Positions 1 through 5,084 of a DNA stretch of 5,084 nucleotides are shown here, piece by piece. The DNA is from Anaerolineae bacterium (GTDB lineage Bacteria; Chloroflexota; Anaerolineae; Aggregatilineales; Phototrophicaceae). The translations under genes were made by a program, and so were the position numbers. A model generated the notes under the pieces. The model saw only the letters and a list, made by a program, of their open reading frames with translations. It made no database searches and was not told the DNA's origin. Location: assembly GCA_015492875.1 (NCBI GenBank), contig WGEI01000491.1, forward strand, positions 1-5,084, given 5' to 3'. Positions within the stretch are counted from its first letter, which is position 1; each line of letters begins with the position of its first letter.

Positions 1-13
1 CGTTAAGCTCCAT
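1..13 (-). CDS. Possible start of the next gene (runs off the window)
   Basis: One base after the toxin stop, ATG GAG CTT AAC begins an ORF encoding M-E-L-N before the edge. The start of the small gene at 2647 encodes M-E-F-D-L-T and follows the other toxin at a similar place, so this may be a paralogue of that candidate immunity gene. No clear Shine-Dalgarno precedes it. Alternatively the GGAG at 8-11 could itself be the ribosome-binding site for an ATG just beyond the window. Only four codons are visible. Confidence 0.3.
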
Positions 14-14
14 A

Positions 15-482
15 TTATTCGCAATAAGAGGAATCAACTAATAAATCGGGAAAAGGATTGCGACCATGCCATTGAATATATATTTCTTTTCCATTTTTTA
101 ATGCTCCCATATAAAAATATTCTGGTATGCTTTCATCACCTAAGTTTAGTATGATACCATCCGCAAGAGTAAAGGCAATCACATATTCACCATAAGCTTT
201 TTTCTCTGGATAATGAATAAAAACTGTAATCCAAGCGTCACATGCTCCAAGTTGTCTAGGTGTCATGTAAGTTCGTTGTCCCATTCCGCCCAAAGATAAA
301 GGGGATTTTGATATTATTGACGTATAGTTAGTAGCATTGGTGTAGTGATAATAGATAATCCTATCATCCGGCGTTGGGGTGGCTTCGTTGGTTCTCTCCT
401 CAGGTATTGCGTTATCTATTGTATCGCCCACTCGCGAACGGCGGCTTCTGCCTGTGGTGTGTTGATGCGTTGGAGTGCCCAT
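15..482 (-). CDS. Putative polymorphic-toxin C-terminal cassette, diverged HYT-motif (ADP-ribosyltransferase-like) domain
   Basis: Up to 155 residues from the ATG at 482. The first ~42 residues are nearly the same as in the toxin ORF at 2658-3185 (shared NEATPTPDDRI linker), followed by YYHYT (His46, Tyr47). After that the sequences differ. This one has GGMGQRTYMTP at about residues 65-75, which could correspond to the GxGQYFT strand of HYD1-like ADP-ribosyltransferases, and later EYFYMGALKNGKEIYIQWHG. The family call is weaker than for the other ORF, and another toxin fold that begins with an HYT motif is possible. There is no export domain or signal peptide. The ATG lies within the HEAT gene (67-bp overlap, different frame) and lacks a Shine-Dalgarno. 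The alternative GTG at 431 lacks one too, so translation as a free protein is doubtful. The TAA stop at 15-17 is followed 1 nt later by an ATG. Confidence 0.55.
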   Translation of the reverse strand: MGTPTHQHTTGRSRRSRVGDTIDNAIPEERTNEATPTPDDRIIYYHYTNATNYTSIISKSPLSLGGMGQRTYMTPRQLGACDAWITVFIHYPEKKAYGEYVIAFTLADGIILNLGDESIPEYFYMGALKNGKEIYIQWHGRNPFPDLLVDSSYCE

Positions 483-756
483 AGCGCGCTGTGTTGGATG
501 CGTTCGTCTTTGTCATTGAGCGCTGAGATGAAATGTGGCGCTAGATGTTTACCCCCACGAAAGCGCAGTGATTCTATGGCGGCATAACGCACGTCTGCAT
601 CTTCATCGGCAAGGGCATGGATGAGAGCCGCTTCGCTCTCCGCATCGTCGAAAAAGCCTAACGCCTCAGCTGCTCCTACGCGCGCCCACTTCGCCCCGTG
701 TTGCAACATGCTAAGGAAGCGCGGGAGGATAATGGACGGTTCGAGTTGCATTAGGG
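341..756. repeat. Direct repeat, copy 2 (HEAT 3' end + toxin linker)
   Basis: Second copy, in the same orientation as 3044-3459. It holds the last ~113 codons of the HEAT gene at 416-2386, its stop, and the linker and HYT motif of the toxin at 15-482. The region is G+C-rich (about 63% in 421-480) compared with the toxin domain next to it (about 32% in 181-240). The divergence between the copies (about 14%) shows that the duplication is not recent or that each copy was acquired separately. Confidence 0.9.
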
Positions 757-2386
757 CGTGTGTTACTTCTGTGCGAATGAAATCATCTTCATCGGCGAGC
801 CAACTCACTAATTTGTCCAGCATATCTTCATCAGATAGCCGCGTGAGAATATATATCGCCTTACGCCGAACGCGCTCATCTCCTTGTTCTAAGGCCTGAG
901 TGAAACGTGCAATAACCACTGCGCTATTTTGCTTTTTTAACCAAGCGACGATATTTTCAAGTATGGGCGCATTGAACTTTGTCAAAGCAGCGATTATGTG
1001 GGAAAGTAGACGTTCATCATCTCCGGTTCTCTCGGCAAGCGCATATGAAGCTAGGCAGTGCAAATGATGATCATCGCTTTTTAGTATATTCAATAGCAAT
1101 TGATCGGTACGTGCATCATTGATAGCTATCAACGCGCTAATTGTTTGAGTTCTCACTTGTGCGTTGGGGTCATTAAGCTTTTGAAAAAGCGGCTCAATAG
1201 CTTGGCGCTCCTTTCTACGCCCCAGAAAAGTTATAGCCGTGAAGCATATATTGGGATTTTGATCATTGAGCCGAGATATGAGTTTTTCACTGATGCGTGC
1301 GTCGGGAATTGTGTGTAATGCCTCTGCAACCGCCCAAAATACCTGCTCATCATGAGAGTTGAGCATAGGCAGTAATGTTTCCAGAAGTGTGGGGGTTTTT
1401 TTGACATCTAAATAATGGTTTATTCCTTTTAGGATTGCTTGAAGAATTTCATTATTGGGGTCATGAATTAATGGTAAAATGAAATCTTTATCCCATTTTT
1501 GAGCTTGTTGAAGGTATTCGATAATCTGCTTCCGAACGCTGGGCGCGTACTTTCTATTGAGTGCAACAGGTATAAATCTATCGATATATGCTAAGTTGAT
1601 GCCACGCAAATCAGATATTTGATCGGGGATACAGTTGATAATTTCTAAAATAAGCGCTACAGCTTGCTCTTGTAATTGTTGATTGGCAGAATGGGTTAAG
1701 TGGATGAGCGCGCCGACAAGGCCAGCAATTTTTCCATCTAAATCATTTGATGCCAACATTTGTCTTGCGATGTGCAAGACATGGGGAGAATGCGTTTGAC
1801 TTAAGCATTGTATTGCAATATCTCGAGTAGCTTCATCAGCATCTTGGGAGAATGGTACTAAAGTATCTACAAGGTCTGGGGACGTATGTTCATCAATAAT
1901 ATGTGTTAAAGCCAATAAAATATGGCGCCGCCGCGCTAAATCTATTTCTTCAGTGAGCCATTTTATGAGTATCGGAATTGCCTCACGGTATTTTGATAGG
2001 CCATTTGCTTTTAGCATGTAGAAAGCTTGGGGCATATAGCTTTGTAAAGTCTCATCGTCCTTTAGTGCTTCAGTAATAGCGATTAGCGGATGAACATCTT
2101 GTAATACTATAATGATATTTTCTATAAACGCTTGTAGTGATTGAGATTGTTTGGGTAACAATGATTTCAGTTGTGAAACAAGGTCACTGTCCCCGATTTG
2201 CTCAAGTATCCATACGGCCATTAAACGCCCGCTGCTGCGGCCATACTGCAATAAACGGATACATTCTGCACTATACTTCTCTTTCAGCGCCAAATGAGAT
2301 ATTAGTCTGAATAATGCAGAACGTCTTTGGAGTTTCGTTGACGCATTTCTCAATGTGATTAGCGCATTGCGCTGGGTAATTTTCAT
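416..2386 (-). CDS. HEAT-repeat protein, full length (candidate immunity/accessory protein)
   Basis: A complete 656-residue helical-repeat protein. HEAT-type units are visible around residues 187-196, 347-360, 378-390, 410-422, 505-517 (VRRKAIYILTRL), 537-548, 568-579 (ARVGAAEALGFF), 599-609 and 629-641. Many have the D/E-x-x-V/I-R-x-x-A-x-x-A-L pattern of PBS-lyase HEAT repeats. No catalytic motif, signal peptide or membrane segment is seen, so a cytosolic protein-binding scaffold is likely. The ATG at 2386 is 3 nt after the stop of the small gene with no strong Shine-Dalgarno, so translational coupling is likely. It is a paralogue of the HEAT gene at 3119-5084: the N-terminus aligns (for example LLP...QAFIE...QDVHPL with ILP...QALIE...QDVYPL), the middle diverges, and the last 112 residues are about 83% identical. 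G+C is also higher in the 3' end than in the middle. Automated annotation may call it a PBS lyase or phycobilisome protein; nothing supports that function. Confidence 0.88.
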   Translation of the reverse strand: MKITQRNALITLRNASTKLQRRSALFRLISHLALKEKYSAECIRLLQYGRSSGRLMAVWILEQIGDSDLVSQLKSLLPKQSQSLQAFIENIIIVLQDVHPLIAITEALKDDETLQSYMPQAFYMLKANGLSKYREAIPILIKWLTEEIDLARRRHILLALTHIIDEHTSPDLVDTLVPFSQDADEATRDIAIQCLSQTHSPHVLHIARQMLASNDLDGKIAGLVGALIHLTHSANQQLQEQAVALILEIINCIPDQISDLRGINLAYIDRFIPVALNRKYAPSVRKQIIEYLQQAQKWDKDFILPLIHDPNNEILQAILKGINHYLDVKKTPTLLETLLPMLNSHDEQVFWAVAEALHTIPDARISEKLISRLNDQNPNICFTAITFLGRRKERQAIEPLFQKLNDPNAQVRTQTISALIAINDARTDQLLLNILKSDDHHLHCLASYALAERTGDDERLLSHIIAALTKFNAPILENIVAWLKKQNSAVVIARFTQALEQGDERVRRKAIYILTRLSDEDMLDKLVSWLADEDDFIRTEVTHALMQLEPSIILPRFLSMLQHGAKWARVGAAEALGFFDDAESEAALIHALADEDADVRYAAIESLRFRGGKHLAPHFISALNDKDERIQHSALWALQRINTPQAEAAVREWAIQ

Positions 2387-2389
2387 GCT

Positions 2390-2647
2390 TCAAGCCCCAT
2401 GATTTTTATAAAACCACATATGATTGCGCAACTGTGCTCGTATTCGCTCTGGCAGGACAGAATATCCAACCAGTAAACCATAGAGAAACGCATCGAGCAC
2501 ATCTTGGGTGGGTGCATAAAAGCGTTTCTGATGCCCCCAGAGGACTAGCCAGCCCTGTTCATGTTTTTTTACTTCCAAATCTGTGTAGGCGTCTATTAAC
2601 TCCATAAGTTCTTCATGGGTTAACGCATCTGTTAAATCGAACTCCAT
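2390..2647 (-). CDS. Small protein of unknown family, candidate immunity protein
   Basis: An 85-residue protein that I do not recognise. I chose the second of two adjacent ATG codons (2650 and 2647): AGGAG at 2655-2659 lies 7 nt before 2647 and only 4 nt before 2650. The N-terminus is acidic and helical in appearance (EFDLTDALTHEELMELIDAY). The centre is aromatic (GWLVLWGHQKRFYAP), and the C-terminus is basic and aromatic (RAQLRNHMWFYKNHGA). There is no signal peptide, and the hydrophobic stretch LDAFLYGLLVGYSVL is probably too short for a membrane span. It starts 10 nt after the toxin stop and ends 3 nt before the ATG of the HEAT gene, so all three should be translated from one message. A short gene immediately after a toxin tip, with its own strong ribosome-binding site, is where the cognate immunity protein usually sits; that is the only basis for the functional guess. 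Confidence 0.75.
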   Translation of the reverse strand: MEFDLTDALTHEELMELIDAYTDLEVKKHEQGWLVLWGHQKRFYAPTQDVLDAFLYGLLVGYSVLPERIRAQLRNHMWFYKNHGA

Positions 2648-2654
2648 CATAGTT

Positions 2655-2659
2655 CTCCT
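2655..2659 (-). promoter_or_regulatory. Shine-Dalgarno AGGAG of the small gene, overlapping the toxin stop
   Basis: On the minus strand the sequence reads TAGGAGAACTATGATGG. The toxin's TAG stop (2660-2658) shares its last two bases (A, G) with AGGAG. Spacing is 4 nt to the first ATG and 7 nt to the second. This site decides the start of the small gene over the upstream ATG at 2671 and is the clearest ribosome-binding site in the window. It suggests that the small gene is translated efficiently and could also be coupled to the end of toxin translation. Confidence 0.75.
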
Positions 2660-3185
2660 ATTGTTCAACATTCTCTATTACATTGCAAAATTCTCTTGAT
2701 AAAATCAAGTTGTCTTCGTTGTGATATAGATAAATGAGGCCAGTATAACCACGATATAAACTAGCCACTGGTTGGAGTCTATTTCCAACTTCGTTGAGAA
2801 AAAACGTACATTCTATTGCGCCTATTTGCGCGGCGGTGTTCCAACTTGCAGGAGTATCTCCATTATAGAGAGCATCTATCAATTTTTGACGTATTGGTAA
2901 TGTGGTTGGGGCTGCTCCCCTAAAATAAAGCGGGCTTGCATTTGTGAAATACTGTCCTGAACCAAAGGCGGCATTATTTTTTGATGGATAAAGTATCCAT
3001 ATTCCATATGGTGGCGCTATAAGAGTTAAATTTTCTGTAGGCGTGTAGTGGTACAAAGTAATCCTATCATCCGGCGTTGGGGTGGCTTCGTTGGCCCTTT
3101 CCTCAGGTATTGCGTTATCTATCGTGTTGCCCACTCGCGAACGGCGGCTTCTGCCTGTGGGGTGTTGATGCATTGGAGTGCCCAC
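2658..3185 (-). CDS. Putative polymorphic-toxin C-terminal cassette, HYD1-like ADP-ribosyltransferase domain
   Basis: Up to 175 residues from a GTG at 3185. The N-terminal ~43 residues form a polar linker with NEATPTPDDRI, then LYHYT (His46, Tyr47) opens the domain. GSGQYFTN follows at about residues 75-82. The pairing of an HYT motif with GxGQYFT is typical of HYD1-type ADP-ribosyltransferase toxins, which would modify a target using NAD. I cannot assign the third catalytic residue. There is no secretion domain, signal peptide or membrane segment, so this looks like the tip of a larger toxin. The start is uncertain: the first 17 residues overlap the HEAT gene out of frame, no Shine-Dalgarno precedes GTG 3185, and an alternative GTG lies at 3134 (residue 18), also without one. 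No ATG, GTG or TTG stands at a proper distance after the purine-rich stretch at 3096-3104. It may be untranslated unless recombined into a full toxin gene. The TAG stop forms part of the ribosome-binding site of the next gene, a typical toxin-immunity junction. Confidence 0.6.
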   Translation of the reverse strand: MGTPMHQHPTGRSRRSRVGNTIDNAIPEERANEATPTPDDRITLYHYTPTENLTLIAPPYGIWILYPSKNNAAFGSGQYFTNASPLYFRGAAPTTLPIRQKLIDALYNGDTPASWNTAAQIGAIECTFFLNEVGNRLQPVASLYRGYTGLIYLYHNEDNLILSREFCNVIENVEQ

Positions 3186-3459
3186 ATCGCGCTGTGCTGG
3201 ATGCGTTCGTCTTCGTCATGGAGCGCGTTGATAAAATATGTGGCTAGATGTTTACCCCCACGAAAGCGCAGTGATTCTATCGCGGCATAGCGCACGTCTG
3301 CGTTTTCATCGGCAAGGGCGTGGATTAAAGCCGCTTCACTCTCTGCATCGTCGAAAAAGCCATAGGCTTCGGCAGCGCCGACGCGCGCCCACTCCTCACC
3401 TTGCCCCAGCATGTGGAGCAGGGGAGGGTGAATAATGGACGGTTCGAGTTGCATTAGGG
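3044..3459. repeat. Direct repeat, copy 1 (HEAT 3' end + toxin linker)
   Basis: This copy aligns without gaps to 341-756 at an offset of 2703 bp. My hand count over the 396 bp from 3064 to 3459 gives 54 mismatches, about 86% identity. The best part, 3064-3183, has 8 mismatches in 120 bp and spans the HEAT stop codon and the toxin linker. Identity falls away abruptly on the left at the YHYT codons and on the right at the codons for LMQLEPSII of the HEAT protein. Confidence 0.9.
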
Positions 3460-5084
3460 ATTTAATCACCTGAAAACGCAGCTCTTCCTGAGGGTCTGAT
3501 AAAGCATTGAGTAAGGGGGGCAGCAAAGTATCGTCTTCATCAATAAGCTGAGGGAGTATCTCATCGGCGAGTTTAGAGAGGGCAATGGCTGCGCCATAAC
3601 GGACTTCATAGGATTCATCGGAGAGTGCCTGTGTTAGTAACCGTACCCGCAACGGCTCTTTATGTTGGGTAAGGGCGCGGAGAATATCGTTGTAGCCATA
3701 AGTTTTATAGCGATTAAACCATTGTATTAAAGTTTTTAAAGAATTTACGGTGTTGATGTGAGCTAGTATTTGGGTTATCCAAATAAACTGGCGTTGATTT
3801 CCTTCAGCAATTTTAGCAAGCGTTGGTATGATGGTTTCATCGCCGAATTCCATTAAAATTCGAAGAATAGTGCTTTGACTAAGTTGGGGAATATTGTTTT
3901 CTAGCGTGCCAATAAGCATATTTACGATGGATTTGTCTCCGATGTTTATAATTACTTTTTCAGCCTCCGATCGAATACTCCAGTTTTGGGGGTAATTTAT
4001 TATAAAGTTGACATATAATGGGATAAAGTTTGGTTGCCTTTTTCGAATTAGTGCTAAAGCAATGTTTTCCCGGACGGCCACGATAGGATCTTGGAGCGAT
4101 GTGATGAGCGCATCTAGTGCCTTGTCATTAAGATGATCGAGATTAGCTATCGCTTTTGCTGCCGCTGTCCGCACACTTGCATCGGAATCTTTCAGTGCCA
4201 ATAAAAGCAAGTCTAAATGTTCAGTAGCATTCATCGCACCTAATATAGTCAAAGCTAGTTGGCGCTCATCGACAGATGATTGTTTGTTTTTAAGTAAATC
4301 AACCAGTAAAAGAATAGCTGATTCGTCTTTCAATTGGCGAAATACTTCTTTTAACGATGGCGCTAAATATGCCGCAAGAATTTCTCTGATGTCGCCATCT
4401 TGGTTAAGTAAGGCATTGATAAGCGCTATAGTCAATGGGGTGGGAATATCTATTGCGGTATCCTCTAATAAGGACTGTAAACCCAAGATAACCCCAGCTA
4501 AAACACTAGGATCTCTTTCGTTCTCTAATAGCGATATAAATGTAGGTAAGACCGCTTCCTCCTTCAATTCTCCTAATGCAATAACTGCATATCGACGTAT
4601 TCTGGTATCGTTATATTTCAATGCTGAAAGCCATATTTCTCTTATTTCTGAAGTGGTCAATTCATCGGTTAATGGAAGCAGTTCCCAACTTAATAGAGGA
4701 TGATGATATTGTCTAATCAACTGAGCGATATGATATTTTGTATGAGGTGTTAAAAACTTTTTGGACAATAAGCCAAAAGCTTTGGCAATCTGCGAACCCC
4801 AAATTATGTAAGTTGAGAATTCTATTGTTGCCCAATATTCAACTAATGCATCTAAGGGATATACATCCTGAAATTTTTCAATTAGCGCTTGTATCTGTAG
4901 GGTTAGTTTCTTATCTGCTGCTGGTAAAATTGCTTCTAACGCAAGAATTAAATGCGCATCGCCAACCACTTCTAAATACATTAAAGCTATATTTCGTCGT
5001 ATGTCATCATGAGGATAATGTAATGTCTGAATCATAGTATCAGCGAATCTTTCTTTATAGTAGACAGCTGTGCCAATACTACGA
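3119..5084 (-). CDS. HEAT-repeat protein, 5'-partial (candidate immunity/accessory protein of a toxin cassette)
   Basis: Helical-repeat scaffold protein whose exact role is not known. Numbering from the in-window Met at 5035, the C-terminal half carries clear HEAT (PBS-lyase-type) units, for example around residues 288-299 (VRTAAAKAIANL), 478-489 (VRYGAAIALSKL), 550-561, 580-591 and 611-623. Repeats nearer the N-terminus are weaker. No signal peptide, membrane segment or enzymatic motif is seen, so it is probably cytosolic and binds a protein partner. The frame stays open through all 16 codons between that Met and the window edge. Alignment with the paralogue at 416-2386 places those codons over paralogue residues 26-41, so about 25 N-terminal residues lie outside the window and Met 5035 is probably internal. 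Its last 112 residues are about 83% identical to the paralogue, while the middle is strongly diverged. The stop codon sits inside the start of the toxin ORF 2658-3185. Loci with a toxin domain next to a repeat protein suggest immunity, but this is inference. Confidence 0.85.
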   Translation of the reverse strand, partial: RSIGTAVYYKERFADTMIQTLHYPHDDIRRNIALMYLEVVGDAHLILALEAILPAADKKLTLQIQALIEKFQDVYPLDALVEYWATIEFSTYIIWGSQIAKAFGLLSKKFLTPHTKYHIAQLIRQYHHPLLSWELLPLTDELTTSEIREIWLSALKYNDTRIRRYAVIALGELKEEAVLPTFISLLENERDPSVLAGVILGLQSLLEDTAIDIPTPLTIALINALLNQDGDIREILAAYLAPSLKEVFRQLKDESAILLLVDLLKNKQSSVDERQLALTILGAMNATEHLDLLLLALKDSDASVRTAAAKAIANLDHLNDKALDALITSLQDPIVAVRENIALALIRKRQPNFIPLYVNFIINYPQNWSIRSEAEKVIINIGDKSIVNMLIGTLENNIPQLSQSTILRILMEFGDETIIPTLAKIAEGNQRQFIWITQILAHINTVNSLKTLIQWFNRYKTYGYNDILRALTQHKEPLRVRLLTQALSDESYEVRYGAAIALSKLADEILPQLIDEDDTLLPPLLNALSDPQEELRFQVIKSLMQLEPSIIHPPLLHMLGQGEEWARVGAAEAYGFFDDAESEAALIHALADENADVRYAAIESLRFRGGKHLATYFINALHDEDERIQHSAMWALQCINTPQAEAAVREWATR

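Noticed and set aside
345..587. Plus-strand ORFs of equal length (80 codons) at 345-587 and 3048-3290 with similar products
   Set aside because: They are antisense to the two copies of the direct repeat and resemble each other only because the DNA does. They have no ribosome-binding site, and their Cys/Trp/Arg-rich products look like shadow translation.
416..2386. Phycobilisome lyase or AlkD-like DNA glycosylase function for the HEAT proteins
   Set aside because: These families share HEAT-type repeats, but I saw no catalytic signature and nothing in the neighbourhood relates to phycobilisomes or DNA repair.
3096..3104. Purine-rich GAGGAAAGG (and GAGGAGAG at 394-401) as a toxin ribosome-binding site
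   Set aside because: No ATG, GTG or TTG in the toxin frame lies 5-12 nt downstream. The next ATG is about 25 nt away in another frame and, in the second copy, soon meets a stop. These bases are explained as Glu-Glu-Arg codons of the linker.
3119..3185. Programmed -1 frameshift fusing the HEAT protein to the toxin
   Set aside because: The toxin frame is -1 relative to HEAT, so a fusion is geometrically possible in both copies. However, I see no canonical slippery heptamer, and the only C run (ACCCCA) is not kept in the other copy.
1..5084. Insertion sequence or CRISPR explanation for the direct repeats
   Set aside because: There are only two long copies made of coding sequence, with no short regular spacers, no transposase and no terminal inverted repeats at the edges.

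Overview
The window is a tandem array of what look like polymorphic-toxin cassettes on the minus strand of a bacterial chromosome. I cannot name the organism from 5 kb. Base composition is uneven: hand-counted 60-bp samples range from about 32% G+C in one toxin domain to about 63% in a conserved junction. Shine-Dalgarno use and tight gene packing are ordinarily bacterial, and a Gram-negative host is a guess. There is no transposase, integrase, tRNA, rRNA or CRISPR array, and no intergenic gap larger than about 10 bp.

In transcription order (right to left) the layout is: (1) a long HEAT-repeat protein, 3119-5084, whose 5' end lies outside the window; (2) a toxin-like ORF, 2658-3185, overlapping the HEAT stop by 67 bp and carrying LYHYT and GSGQYFTN motifs like those of HYD1-type ADP-ribosyltransferase toxins; (3) a small unrecognised gene, 2390-2647, with a good Shine-Dalgarno overlapping the toxin stop codon; (4) a second complete HEAT-repeat protein, 416-2386, starting 3 bp after the small gene; (5) a second toxin-like ORF, 15-482, overlapping the second HEAT stop by the same 67 bp; (6) a possible new ORF starting 1 bp after that, at position 13, and running off the window.

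The repeating unit is therefore toxin tip, small protein, HEAT protein. Its two boundaries are a direct repeat of about 416 bp (341-756 and 3044-3459), aligned without gaps at an offset of exactly 2703 bp and about 86% identical by hand count. The repeat covers the last ~110 codons of each HEAT gene plus the linker leading to the YHYT motif of each toxin. Beyond that motif the two toxins differ.

The toxin ORFs have no export domain, no signal peptide and no convincing start signal. The best reading is that they are orphan C-terminal toxin cassettes, possibly silent donors for a full-length toxin elsewhere, linked to candidate immunity proteins. The 85-residue protein is the positional candidate for immunity. 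The HEAT proteins may be a second immunity or accessory component. These functions are inferred from layout and motifs only.
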